Positions 43,236-55,320 of a stretch of 63,630 bases of DNA are shown here, one piece after another (position 1 is the stretch's first letter; each line of letters opens with the position of its first letter). The DNA lies in NCBI GenBank assembly GCA_015680685.1, contig MNCI01027303.1, forward strand, positions 157,649 to 221,278. The letters run 5' to 3'. This DNA is from Gnetum montanum. Its lineage: Eukaryota > Streptophyta > Gnetopsida > Gnetales > Gnetaceae. The notes beneath the pieces are model-generated. The model searched no databases and was not told the origin of the DNA. It worked only from the letters and a program-made list of their open reading frames with translations. Position numbers and translations under genes: made by a program.

Positions 43236-44164
43236 GTGCACAAATATAATAATTCATCTACACAAAATCAACTAATTTTAGTAATTATGATTTCAGTAGA
43301 TTTAATATTAATTTGTAAGGTGTTTTTGTTTTGCAAGATTACCAAGAAATCCTTGGATGTTAATCAAGCTAAGAGCTCTCTCATTAAAACTTGGCTTTCA
43401 TGGCTAGAAATCCAAGATAAAAACCATAAAGAAATTTTTAAATATCTTAAAGAAAATAATCATTTACCTTCCATTAGGAAAATTCATGATAAACATGCTT
43501 TCCTCCATGAGTTAGAGGAAATTACAAAATATATTCCAATGCATTTTAAGAGAATCTTTTCTCATAAGGCTTTGATGAGAATGCCATCTAAGTAGTTACT
43601 TCCCATATTCCTTGCTTGGTAAAACTTGAACATAATCAACTAATTGATGCAAATATATCATTAGATGGCTTAAAGGTTGCATGTTTTAGCATGGCTAATG
43701 GTGAAGCTCTTAGTTTTAATGGTTATCCTAGCGAATTTTTAAAATGTCATTAGAACCTAATTACTACTAATCTTCATTATTTTATTATGGAAGACCTTTC
43801 CAAGGGTTGTTTGGGTAGTTATTCAAATAAAGGAGTTATCTAATTTATTCTAAAAGAAAGAGACTTATGTTATATTATTGATGAATGACTTCTTACTCTA
43901 CAAAATACTATTTATAAAATTTTAGCTAAGTGTCTTGTTAAAAGCCTACAAATTATTCTTCTAGATATTTTTTAACCAGAATAATCAAGATTTGGTAAAA
44001 ACACTTATATTCTTAGTAATGTTTGTCATTGTTTGGGAAGGCATGCAATGCACAAAAGACACTAATCAAAATATTTATTTTATTAAACTTGACTATGCTA
44101 AAGCCTATGATCAAATCAACTTGAGTTTTATTATTGGTTGCATCCATAGGGTTGGTTTCAATTG
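43236..44164 (+). pseudogene. L1-type LINE reverse transcriptase, left half
   Basis: Plant L1 pol order: linker (LIKTWLSWLEIQDKNHKEIF), then MANGEALSFNGYPSEFLKC, CYIIDE and LNTIYKILAKCL-type blocks. The motif FIKLDYAKAYDQINLSFIIG (palm motif A) is at about 44080-44140. The reading breaks at 44165 exactly where an LTR terminus begins, and similar coding resumes at 46768. Confidence 0.82.
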
Positions 44165-44874
44165 TGATGAGTGGCGAGGTACCCCTACACTCAACCATAC
44201 AAATACGAGCATTCACGCACAATCTGGTCGAACTCCGCAAATGGACTAGTTGTGGTATCTAGATAGTTACACATTGATTGCAGTTCACTATCTTCCCACC
44301 TGGACTAGTATTTGCTTTGTCACGTATGGTTTAGTCCAGAGTGAGGTGTATGATATGATCCTAAACTAGTGCTACTCCTAGAGGTAATGGAAAATAACTT
44401 TGTTTTAAGCTAAGAGGGAGTGGGAGAAGAGAATCTAAGCTAGCCTAAGTGCGATGAGCATCCACCCTTAATCATTTGTACACATATTGGACCTCGTGTA
44501 CTACTTCTGGGATTACCAAGCGTATATTACTTGAGCACTCCTAGATATGCTACTGGGTTACCAAGTAGTCACACTTGAATGCTTGTGATTAAGTTGTACT
44601 CATTCAGCGTTTAATAATAGGGATAGTAAATGAGGGTAAAGAAATATTAATTAAGAATACAATAAATAACAATAACAGTTAAGCAATGAAAACTAAGTGA
44701 ATGCTGCAATGATGAAGTAATCTTGATCTTTATTGCCGGTCATGTGCGTGTTCAAGTACGTCACACTCAAATAAAGGTTCTGTACAATTACAATCATCAC
44801 ACTACGGGCATGCACTAGGGAAAGAATTGAGATGAACTAAAAATGAACAAAAAGATTCTATTACTATACTTACT

Positions 44875-45540
44875 AATGAGATGCGATATCGCATAAGCTG
44901 CGATATCGCGTCGTCCCCTGCGATATCGCGTACGCGATATCGCGATCCGTCGCCAAATCTATAAATAAGAGGTGGCACTCCCCTTATTTCCCATCTTGGT
45001 CTAGAAGTAGGGAAACTCTGGCAGTTTGATCACTCCAGAGATAGATTATTTTTCGTGTGCCCACAGTAGGAGTCCTAAAGTGAACGGATCTTTATTCGAG
45101 CAACATTGTACTTGAACACAAGTTGTGTACGGCAATAAAGACGAACTTCCTGGATAAACCTTGCTGTACATGGAATAGGATTTTATTTATTATTTTCTCT
45201 CTCACCCTTAAACTGCTAGAATGCGGTATGAGTACAACTTGATTACGAGCATCCAAGGATGTGTACGGTTAGTCAAGGAATTGGCAGCTCATCGCATGCG
45301 ATATGAGTACGACTTGATTACGTGCATCCAAGGATGTGTACGGTTAGTCAAGGAATTGGCAGCTCATCGCATGCGATATGAGTACGACTTGATTACGAGC
45401 ATCTAGTATGACTACTTGGTAACCCAGTGGCGTATCCAGGATCTACGCTTGGTAATCCAAGTGGTAGTCGAACACCCCGATGTGTACGGTTAGTCAAGGA
45501 ATCGACCACTCATCGCACTTAGGCTAGATAGATTCTCTCA
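44875..45540 (+). repeat. Plus-oriented LTR piece with palindromic U3
   Basis: Contains repeated gatatcg palindromes (44882-44943, including tacgcgatatcgcga), TATA box ctataaataag at about 44958, and R-U5 sequence. It includes the expanded 75-bp tandem repeat at 45221. It stops short of the usual terminus and continues into another U3-like piece. Confidence 0.8.
45221..45410 (+). repeat. 75-bp tandem repeat in an LTR
   Basis: Two near-perfect units (45221-45295, 45296-45370) and the first part of a third. Each begins atgcg(g/a)tatgagtac and ends aattggcagctcatcgc. Other LTRs of the family hold this segment once, so it is a local duplication. The 75-bp length is a multiple of 3 and leaves a spurious 61-codon ORF. 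Confidence 0.93.
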
Positions 45541-45661
45541 ACCCTTTCCTCCTAGTTAAGTGCGATATCACATAGGCGATATTGCATACGCGATTTCGCG
45601 GCCTGGCTAGCGATATCAGATGCACGATATTGTGACTCTTGTGTGGACCTATAAATACACA

Positions 45662-46500
45662 TGATGAGTGGCGAGGTACCCCTACACTCAACCATATGAA
45701 TATGAGCATTTCACGCATGATCTGGTCGAACTCCGCAAACGGGCTAATTATGGTATCTAGATAGTTACTCATTGATCACAGTTCGCTATCTTCCCACCTA
45801 GACTAGTATTTGCTTTGTCACGTATGGTTTAGTCTAGAGTGAGGTGTATGATGTGTTCCTAGACTAGTGCTACTCCTAGAGGCAATGGAAAGTAACTTTA
45901 ATTAAGCTAGGAGGAAAAAGGGAGAGAGAATCTAAACTAGCCTATGTGCGATGAGCATCCATTCCTTACTCATCCGTACACATCTTGGACCTTGTGCACA
46001 ACTACCACTGGGATTACTGAGCGCATGTCCTAGGTATGCTATTGGGATACCAAGTAGTCACACTTAAATGCTCGTGATTAAGTCGTACTCATTCCGCGTT
46101 TAAGGAGTTTAGGGTGAAGAGATATTAACTACAAAAGCAATAAATAACAATAATAATTAAATAATTAAACTAAGTGAATGCTACAATGATGAAGTAATCT
46201 CAATCTTTATTTTTGGTCATGTGTGTGTTCAAGTATGTAACACTCGAATGAACGTGCTGTACAATTACAATCATCACACTGTGGGCATGCATTGGGGGAA
46301 AATGGGTTGAGAAGAACTAAAAATGAAAACTAACTTCTAACTAAACTACTGACTAACTCTAAAAACTGACCCTCAACTCCTTGCGCCTACATGTGTATTT
46401 ATAGGCCTGCACAGGAGTCACGATATCGTGCATCCAATATCACTAGCCAGGTTGCGATATTGCGTACGCGATATCGTGGGTCCGATATCAGAGCCTAATG
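45662..46500 (-). repeat. Minus-oriented Gypsy LTR
   Basis: The plus strand starts tgatgagtggcgaggtaccc (the LTR 3' terminus in inverse). It parallels 44165-44870 closely, has an inverted TATA box (tgtatttatagg at about 46393) and a GATATC-rich U3 beyond it. The U3 is an inverted counterpart of 45555-45661. Confidence 0.85.
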
Positions 46501-46606
46501 ATTCACAATTCATCACTTACTCTCACTTATCGTGCGTCCAAAGGTGTATTTATAGGCTTACATAGGAGTCGCGATATCGTGTATCCAATATTGTTATCCA
46601 GGTCAT

Positions 46607-46767
46607 GATATCGCGTACCCGATATCGTGGATCCGATATCGAGGGTCCAATATCGAGGGTCCGATATCAAGGGTCTGATGTCAAGGGTCGGATATCAAGG
46701 GTCTGATATCAAGGGTCTGATGTCAAGGGTCGGATATCAAGGGTTCAATGTCAAGGGTCCGATATCA
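46607..46767 (+). repeat. 14-bp minisatellite, about 11.5 copies
   Basis: Units such as gatatcaagggtct, gatgtcaagggtcg and gatatcgagggtcc follow each other without gaps from 46607. Within it a 42-bp higher-order unit (three 14-mers) is repeated at 46663-46704 and 46705-46746. It grows out of the U3 of an LTR, whose gatatcg motif is the seed. Confidence 0.95.
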
Positions 46768-48887
46768 GCACTTGGCAAACCATGATTCATCAAGTTGTAA
46801 ATTTATAAATATGATATGTTATATTTTTACTAATACCAATGCTTGTATTTCGAGAACAATAGATATAAGTGACTCATTTTGCATTAGTAGTTCTATCAAT
46901 CAAGGTTATCCTCTAACATGTTATTTATTTATACTTACTACTAATTTTCTTTGTCATGCCCTTCATTATGACAAGAAAAAATGGTTTAATTAATGGTATT
47001 ATTATTTCATGCATTATAAATAGCTCCTAAATATGTACTTTGCTAATCAATTTTTTTATAGTAAGAATAGAACAACTTTCTTTGATACATTTATTCAATT
47101 ATATTAACAAATATTGTAAGTTATATGGATCAAAAATAAATTAGTAAAATTCCTATGTTTTTAGTAATGAAAACAATTACTCTTTGTTACGTAGTAAAAA
47201 TTTGAAAAACATTTGGAAAAAATAATATTGTTAAAGTGTTCAACATTCCTTATTCTTTTGGGGGTAATTCAACATGTCTTTGGGATTTTACTTTGAAGAA
47301 GAAAATAAATTTAGAAACTAGATAAAAAAGCTTAATATGTAAGGTAAATATTTAGTTTGTAAATCTATGTTACTTATCACTCATTTTTATTATTCTTCTT
47401 ATTAGGCTCCTTCAATACTTTATTGGGTTAAGTTGGAAATTTTCATTAGGAATTTTTTGTTGAGTAGAAAGGATAAAAAGAAAGGCTTTTATAGGATTGC
47501 TTGGCATTTTTGTACTTGACCAAAAAAGGAAGAAGGATTAGTCTTCTTAACACCTATTATTAAAATCTAACTTTAGATACCAAATGGGTTGCTAACTCTT
47601 TTAATTATAATGAGGTGTGCAAGATTATTTTTCTCAAGAGACTTGAGCAAGTTTTTTCTAGAAATTTTTTTAGCAGGGTTCCTCTATTCATAATTAGCTT
47701 TTATGTCCTATTCTTGTTTTACCACAAAGTTCCTTTGTTACTAGGTAGATCTAGAAAGCTTGACAACATTTTAGTAAGTTCTAGCATTTTAGCAAAATAA
47801 TAATTTCCATTAATGCCCATGAATGATATCTCTCCATGGTGGTTGCCTATTCATGGTCTACCTCTTGCTATTCTAAGACCTTAATTAGCTTATTGTTGGA
47901 TCCAACAAGCCATTATTTCTTTATCCTTAGTACACTCATAGAATTAATGGATGACTTGGTTTGAATATGAAGCTATTCATAGTATTTCTAATTAAATGAG
48001 AAATACTAAAAAGTATCATTCAAGATCTTGAAGGTTCTATTGCTTCTTCACCCATATTTGAATCTATTTTTTTGGTCTTAAATGGATTGATGATTACTCT
48101 TTCTTTTCTTGTAACACTAGCAAAGCATACTTTGTTCTAAACTTAGGAGTTTTTGTAATAAATTTTGGTCACATGATGATTCTAAAAGGTGCTGGCATAC
48201 TAGAGTTCAAAGACTTTATAAGCTTTCTTGCCTTCTAAAAAGTAAGCATTTTATATGGTATCTTCTTTAGCAAGGTCTTCCTAATAGATGACATCTCATG
48301 TACTTGGATGTGCTAGAACCTAAATGTATGATACACAAATTAGTAGACAAGTTTCTTCATTCTTTTTATTATTTTGTTTTTTCTATGCATGCTTGGAATT
48401 AAGCCTATCTTATTATTAATGATTTCTTTCCTTATTGGAAAGAAGCTCTTCTTGGAGATACTTTCCTTTTTCTAAGGAGTTGCTTTCTATCTAGAGGTGC
48501 TTGCATCCTTGCATTTTGCATGCTATGGAGAAAAATAGATGTGATACTTTTCACAATCATGTAGTTATCTATGATAAGTTCATTATGCTAAAAAAAATCC
48601 ACATTATTCAACTTGTTATTTTTTCAAGTCAAGTTTAAAGTTGGTAGTGCTTTACTGAAAGTTAATAATCTTCTTTAGTTAATGAAATCTTGAACCAGTA
48701 GTGTTGTTAGAAACTTTGATTAGCTTATGCTTAAGCATTAGTGTTACTCTCTCTTATTTCTTCTATATCTTAATAGTGAAGCCTTTATTAAGAAGTGAAA
48801 GTCCATGAGGATGTTTTTAAATAAGGTCAAGGCTTGATCCTCTTTTTACCCTGGAGGGAAGGTTTTTTAGGATTAATTGTAAGGATG
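46768..48887 (+). pseudogene. L1-type LINE, right half to 3' tail
   Basis: Resumes L1 pol: SINQGYPLTCYLFILTTNFL (the R-Q-G-C-P-L block) at about 46895, then the F-L-W-S-G-like NFLLSRKDKKKGFYRIAWHF at about 47450. The C-terminal sequence runs to the family's 3' tail (aggattaattgtaaggatg at 48869-48887). The Athila/Tat-like LTR starts right there. Frames are heavily broken. Confidence 0.8.
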
Positions 48888-49722
48888 TGATGAGCGACGA
48901 GGTACCCCTACGCTCAATCATATGAATACAAGCGTTCATGCACGATCTGGTTGAACTCCAAGGACTAAGTTCTTATGCACCTTTATAGAACAAGGATGGG
49001 TTATGCGATCGTTGTCTTCCTAAGCTTACTTGTATGGCACGATTGTATGGTTAAGTAAACTTGAGGTATGTGATTTTTATGGTTTTTTATGTTTTATGTT
49101 CCTAGTGCTTAAAATAAAGAAATGAAATAATTAAGTAACTAATTTAATTTAACTAATCAACTAGGCTCTAACTATTCCTAACACCAGCATTCGTTCCCAC
49201 TTGCCGGACACATCCTGAACTAGTGCAACACTACTAGGATTACCAAACGCTAGTCGTTTCTGGGTTACTAAGTGTTCCACATGTGCTTGAAGTGGTCATA
49301 TTGAGTGTCCTTACTTGTTGAAAATTAATAATTCTATAAAACAACCAATTAACTAATGAAAACATTAAATAACTATAAATAACATTAAATGCAATAAATA
49401 AGCTATTCTGAATGTTGCAAGGTTTATCACAAAGTTCATCTTTATTTCTGGACACAAGGTGTGCTCAAGTACACAATGCTCGAATAAAGATCCATTTACT
49501 TTATGACTCCTACTGTGGACACTCAGAAATAATTCTGACTCTGGAAAGGAAAAACTATGAGAGTTTGGGTAAGGGACTAAGAAACTAACTTCTGCTAACC
49601 TAAGTGCGCTCGCCTCTTATTTATAGGCAACAAGATAGGTTTCGACATCGGATGTCTGATATCGCTTAGCGGGCTCCGATATCACGGACTCGATATTGCG
49701 GATGTGATATCGCAGCTCATCA
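48888..49722 (-). repeat. 3' LTR of the minus-strand Gypsy element
   Basis: 835 bp. In its own sense it starts TGATGAGCTGCGATATC after the purine tract gtcgtgggggta and ends in CTCATCA at 48888. The U3 has GATATC palindromes (49636-49722 region) and TATA box cctataaataag at about 49616-49627. Confidence 0.9.
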
Positions 49723-51754
49723 TACCCCCACGACTGAATGAAAACTCATCCTTGAGTTCCTTACAAAATATTGGGAAGGTATGGGATTATTAACTGTATG
49801 ATAATCTGACAGTGAGATGGAATGATAGATTTCAAGTTCCCGGTGAATGGATCGATAAACATATTACAACATTGATGTTCATAACCATTGTGGTGAACAT
49901 TGTACATAGATAACATTCATACCTTTATTTGATAGCTTGGAAAGAGAGAGAGAGAAAAGAAAATGAGGCGTGTTGCTGCCGATGTCAAAATTGTGCACAC
50001 CGTTGTTCATCCACGGCCACATAATCAAGCTTGTTCCCTGTGTAAATACTTTTTGCTCTAGTCCATCTTGAGTGCTCCCTTCTATCCTAGTCCATTGTTC
50101 ATGTGATCGCCATCTACACACACAACACAATCACGAATTAACAAGGATAGCTAAGATATAATGTGATTGATACCTTGCCTCAATATGAAGCACATTGGCT
50201 AGGTTGTGGGCATGGCAGATACTGGGTTAGAGGTTTATCACTGATGACTACCCAAGGTGTAGGGGTGAGATAAGTAATGGAATGGAAAAATTTGTGACAG
50301 GGCCCCCACGACTAAGAGAGAACCTCCAGTAGCAATAGGGTGGAAAAGTTAAAGAACAAGAAAGATGAAAGAAATAACAATAGTGAAGCCAATAAAACAA
50401 AAAACAAAAATGGATGTCATGGATGGGATGAAATGAGAAATAGTTGATTGCAAAAATATTTAAGGGAAAGACCTTACTAATTGCACCAAAAAGGAATGCC
50501 AGTGGGTCCTTCCCAAAGCAAGCTCATGCCCTTTATGCCCTGACAAACCCACAAACCAAAGAGTCTGTAGGCTCTAGGAATGACATATGGAAACAATGGT
50601 TAAGAACTTACCCACAAGAGTTTACCAAAGAATGATAATGTGTCAACCAAGATATAGACTAATCATAAAACTGGCAATGAGGTGAAATATGGAAAGGAAT
50701 ACGAAAAGAAAGGAGAGAATGGAATGGAATCCCAAAATTAAGGTTGTGTAAAGTCCCTTGTATAGTATATGATTAAGGTAACTTAATAGAATTCATTCCA
50801 AATCTAGATTAAAACTAACTACATCCAATGACTTTGCATCAACACACTTGACCAATCCATCCTTCGGAAGCAACAAGAATGTGTCCACAAAGCCACCACC
50901 ATTCTAACAAGAGAAAGATAGAGAAGTAGGAAGTGAGAAAGGGCCTTAATTAGAGGGAACCCTCAAGCATGGGTAACATGTCTTTCCAGTGCCATAACCA
51001 ATAGTTGTAGCCCATGTTTCTTTATTATGTCTAAGGGGTGTGCTTTGAATTTCCACAAGTTTTTTTTTGAGTGAGAACTACACCATGCAAAGACTTATTT
51101 GATTTAGTTGACTTCGTAATATTTGGTCAATAGCGGAATGGCAGAAAGCCTATGAAAAACATCCAAGTACCTAAGAGAATAGCCAACACAAATGTGTTGA
51201 ATCCCCTTGAAGTCACACCCTTTGCAATCCATTTGAATCTTTCCTTTGTTTGAAGAATGCTAAGCCACAAATTCATTAATAAGTTTGCTTAGAAAAAGGG
51301 ACGGTACATTTCCAAAACAAAGGGAGACCATAGACTTGTATGGATGAATGGATGATGTGGACTCATTGCCTATTTTATCAAAAGAACCATATATTAGCAT
51401 CAACATTGAAAGTCAAAGGCAAAAACCAAACATTAGCAATCAATACCATTATAGTACAATCCACCGTCATGAGTGCTTATTATATGACGAGTGAGAGTAA
51501 TTTAAACAAAATGTAATAGAGAAAGAAATAGTAAAAATGTTAACAATGGTGTAAAACAAAAACAAGTAAAGATGAAGAATGTGTAAAAAAAAAAAAACAA
51601 AAATAAAAGAAACTGAGGCTCGTAATGACTAGCATTGGTGGCCATCTCCCCCACAACTAAGTTGGAAGGAGGAGATTCAAAATAATGAGCAAGGTTGTCC
51701 ATTAACAGAGGTAGTGTTAGTACTAGTTGTTTTAGGCTCATGGAAAGCTTTGGT
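49723..51754 (-). other. 3' non-coding region of the minus-strand Gypsy element
   Basis: Between the integrase end and the 3' LTR. Includes the 3' polypurine tract (49723-49735) and a second, internal tract in the element's sense (agtcgtgggggccc, about 50302-50315). A Phe/Leu-rich frame at 51502-51640 comes from a poly-pyrimidine stretch. The ORF with the plant-transposon-type domain found in the left element was not recognised here. Confidence 0.6.
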
Positions 51755-52804
51755 TTACTGGATGCTGACCAATAATTTCTTATTCGGGCTTTCAAGTTTA
51801 TAGATCATCATGGCCCTTGAAGGGAAAGTTTCATGAATAATATAAGGTCCTTCCCACAATGTTTGATATTTAGTTTGTTGTGGCACATGTGTGGGATTCC
51901 AATACAGAACCTTATCTCCTAGTTGGTATTTGACTTTCCTAATCCTTAGGTCATGACATTGTTTGTTAAAGGCCTTGTGTAGTTCATTGGATGAAAGGGC
52001 AGTTAATCGATTTTCATCTAGCAAGTTAAGGTTCATTAACCGTTCTTTTTGTGCTATGTTGAGGTCAAGGTTAAGGTCACATGCTGTAGATAGTGTACGG
52101 AGCTCCATTTGGATAGGAAGCGTTGGAAGTTTATCATACACTAACTCATAGGGAGAATAGCCTATAGGGAGTTTCCATGTGGAGCAGTATGCCCAAAGAG
52201 CATCGTTTAGTTTGGTGCTCTAGTCTCGCATATATTTGTTAAGGGTTCATGTCAATATTTTTGTGATCTCCCTATTGGTGACTTCAGCTTGGCCATTTGC
52301 TTGAGGATGATATGGTGTAGTTAGCTTATGCTCAACTCCTAAGTGTTGCATTAACTTTCGAAAAGTCGCACCTGTAAAATGTGTACCATTATTGAAAATA
52401 AGTGCACGAGGCACACCAAACTTGTTTATGATTTGTTGTTGAACAAATCATGCAGTAGTAGATGATGTACAGTCAGTAACAATGGCTGCTTCTACCCATT
52501 TTGTACAGTAGTCAACAACAACAAAAATGTAGGCTTTTCCATTGGACATTGGTGCAATAGGCCCCATAAAATTAATGCCCCATACATTAAAGGGTTCTAA
52601 GGGTTGAATCCATTGTTGTGGACCCTCCATTCTAGCAGTCATTCCACCATCACGTTGGTAGCACTCACAAGATTGGACGAAGTGATGAGCATCCTGAAAT
52701 AATGTAGGCCAATAATATCCTGCAAGCAAGATTTTAATGGTTGTTCGTCTTCCAACGTAATGACCCCCACAAGGGCCCTCATGAGCATCTTGGAGAACTT
52801 GCAA
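51755..52804 (-). pseudogene. Gypsy integrase remnant
   Basis: H2C2 zinc finger: H-E-G-P-C-G-G-H...SCECYQR (52650-52790). Core: VWGINFMGPI, where the first catalytic Asp of the D-D-E triad (usual G-I-D-F-M-G-P) is Asn, so it is inactive. The C-terminal part (51755-52141) has GDKVLYWNPTHVP and LWEGPYIIHE, the Gypsy GPY/F-type end. A stop separates core and C-terminus. Confidence 0.88.
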
Positions 52805-52989
52805 TTGATCTACATCGGGAACATACCATCAGACCAAGCCATTTGAACATACCTTATAAAGGTGTCCATTGATTTCCATGAAATATTTGGCTCGGTGAAG
52901 AAATTGTTGTTTCTTTTTAATGTCCAACCCTTGTGGTGTTTCTTGTGTGAGAAGATAGGAAAGAATGCTACTATACCAATTTGTCTTTG

Positions 52990-54292
52990 TGATTAATTGA
53001 TTGTTTACTACACTTGCAAAGAGGAGTTCATCAGGGAAGCAGTTAGAGATTGGATATTCGTCCTCTTTGTTGTCCCATTGTAACCGAGATAAATGATCAC
53101 CACAACATTCTCGGTGCCTTTATGATCAATCATTGTAAGGTCGAACTCTTGTAAGATCACAAGCCACTATATGATGCGAGGGCTCACCATTGGTTTATTC
53201 ATCAAGAACCAAATTGCACTATGATCGATGTGTACAAATATCTTATAGCCTAATACATAGTGCCTAAATTTTTCTAGTGCAAACAACACAACCATTAACT
53301 CTTTTTTTGTTGTGGTGTAGTTGAGTTGTGCACCAGCAATACTTCGACTTGCACAGTGAATGTAATAGGATCATTTTTGGTCATCTAACTGTGTAAGTAC
53401 GAATCCTAAAGCAAAGTTGGACATGTCAATCATTATGTGAAATGGTCTGGACTAGTCAGGAGCTTGTAGAATGAGTGTTTCTACGAGCTTCTGTTTCAAG
53501 GTTTGGAAGGCTAGCTCACATTCCCTGGTCCATTCAAAAGGTACGTCCTTCTTTGTTAATTCTACCAATGATTTTGCAATCTTCAAAAAGTTTTGAATGA
53601 ATGAATGAATATCTTTTACAGTTTTAGGTTGACGAGTGATTCCTTGGATGACTTTAATCTTTTTAGGATCTACCTCTATCCTTGTTTGTGAAATCTTATG
53701 CCCTAACACAATGCCTTCTTGGACCATTAAATGGCTTTTTTGCCAATTGAGCCTTAAGTTGGTTTCTACACATTATTTTAGTACTTGCTCTAATCGATCC
53801 AATGCTTATTCGAAGTCCACTTCATAGGTGGAGAAATCGTCCATAAAGACCTCCATACCATTCCCTATTTGTTGCTGAAATATACTTAGAACCAGGCATT
53901 GAAATGTTGCTAGGGCATGACACAAGCCAAACAACATTTTCCTATATGCAAATGTCCCCCAAGGACACAATGGTTTTTAGGACTTGGTTAACGAATGGTA
54001 ATGGGAAATGGTCTTTAAATGTTGCCATGTTTAACANGGCAATGGTTTTTAGGACTTGGTTAACGAATGGTAATGGGAAATGGTCTTTAAATGTTGCCAT
54101 GTTTAACAGCCTAAAGTCTATACACACCCTCCATTTACCTCCCTTTTTGGGCACAATGACTAAGGGGCTAATCCATTCACTATCAGCAATGGGGTAGATG
54201 AACCCAACTTTTAGAAGTTGTTCAATTTCTTCTTTAACCACTTGCTTAAACTTTGGGTTCAGTTGCCTTTGCGGTTGTTGTCGAAGTTTCAT
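52990..54292 (-). pseudogene. Gypsy RT / RNase H remnant
   Basis: RT starts at about 54250 (VVKEEIEQLLKVGFIYPIAD) with SPLVIVPKKGGKWRVCIDFR. The catalytic FMDDF is intact at 53836-53847. Thumb and connection: GHKISQTRIEVDPKKIKVI and FEWTRECELAFQTLKQKLVE (53452-53727). An RNase H-like region reaches about 53000 with stops. A 69-bp duplication around an undetermined base (53968-54108) adds 24 codons in frame. Confidence 0.88.
53968..54108. repeat. 69-bp duplication around a single undetermined base
   Basis: 53968-54036 and 54040-54108 are identical over 69 nt. Between them is an N (54037) and two g. This is the pattern left by an assembly join of overlapping ends, although a real duplication cannot be excluded. 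Confidence 0.97.
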
Positions 54293-54499
54293 GGAGGGGT
54301 CAGTGTAAATTCTATGTTGGCATATCCGAGGATCTATTCTGATTAATTCAGGATATGATCAAGCAAAGGCTTTCGACTATTTATTTACCATCTTCAACAG
54401 TCTTTCTTTTTGTTGAGGAGCTAGCTTAGCATTAATGATTACTAGTTTTCCATTCTTGGGAAACTGTACTCCATACTGGTGTGCAATGATTTTAACTCA

Positions 54500-55320
54500 A
54501 GGGGCTCTTACTTAAACTTGTCAGGGATTTCCAACTTCCCCCAGTTGATATTTTCGATGTTAGGACTTGGAAGTTGATGATGGACTTGCTCTAATTTATC
54601 TATGCTATCAACATAGGCACAAGTCAAGCTCTTAGTTGGTTCCATGCATAAAGTTGAATTGCTTCCTTGGTCAATTGTTAGCCACTGGGTGCCTTCCTGT
54701 CTTGTGGCTACTGCATATAGGCATCTTTGTATGTTAGTTATTTGTGCACACTGGTTGCATGTAGGCAATGTTAAGCATTGTACGAACTAGGCCTTTTGCA
54801 CACAGTTGCACCCTGTGTCACTGTATGCAATGCATGGAACTTTCTTCTTCTTGATATTTCCAAACGTATTTTCCTTTGATATTTTTAGGGAAAGATCACA
54901 TATGCCTAGGCACACATCAATTGTACTTAGCCATGCCCTTCCCATAATGATTGGGAAGTCCCCCTTATAGTTGTTGACTTGAATCACTAGGAAATCGGCT
55001 AGATACGACCACCCACAAATAGTGGTGATAATGTCCTCCACTAGTCCTAATGGGACAGTGATGGATTGGTCAGCGAACTCTAAATGGATGTTACTCTTTT
55101 TTAGTGGAGGCAGGTTCTAGGCTTTGTACATTTCTTGAGAGATTAAGTTAACACCAAAACTTGAATCCAAAAGGGCTTTGCAAGGCTCATTGTCAACGAT
55201 TTGCAAATATATAAGAGGACTTCCAGGATTAAAAAATTTACTAGAAAGTTGGCCAACTTTAATCCAATCAGTAATGGCATGAGTCAACATGACAGTGAGC
55301 ATTGGGTGCAATTTTTGGTT
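54500..55320 (-). pseudogene. Gypsy protease-region remnant
   Basis: In 55117-55311 the segment CKALLDSSFGVNLIS corresponds to the aspartic protease motif A-L-L-D-S-G-A-x-V-N-L-I; the usual D-S-G has become DSS. The next stretch (54787-55041) has IIMGRAWLSTIDVCL, the I-I-L-G-R-x-W-L-x-T part of the same fold. Two frames with stops. Confidence 0.8.

Larger units (their letters stand above)
44165..46767. mobile_element. Pile of inverted Gypsy LTR fragments splitting the L1
   Basis: From left to right: a minus-oriented R-U5 part (44165-about 44870), starting with the family terminus tgatgagtggcgagg on the plus strand; a plus-oriented LTR part (about 44875-45540) with palindromic U3 and TATA box; a plus-oriented U3/TATA piece (about 45555-45661); and a second minus-oriented LTR (45662-46500) followed by a further U3 copy and a 14-bp array to 46767. 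No gag or pol is present. The set is best read as nested solo LTRs plus rearrangement. Confidence 0.8.

Noticed and set aside
45221-45406. 61-codon plus-strand ORF with internal repeats
   Set aside because: It arises from a 75-bp tandem duplication in an LTR, with no protein resemblance.
46607-46767. CRISPR-like repeat array
   Set aside because: Units are contiguous without spacers, and the context is a plant LTR.
51502-51640. Hydrophobic Phe/Leu-rich frame near the 3' end of the minus-strand Gypsy element, suggesting an envelope-like membrane protein
   Set aside because: It is the translation of a poly-pyrimidine tract without a start, signal peptide or conserved motifs around it.
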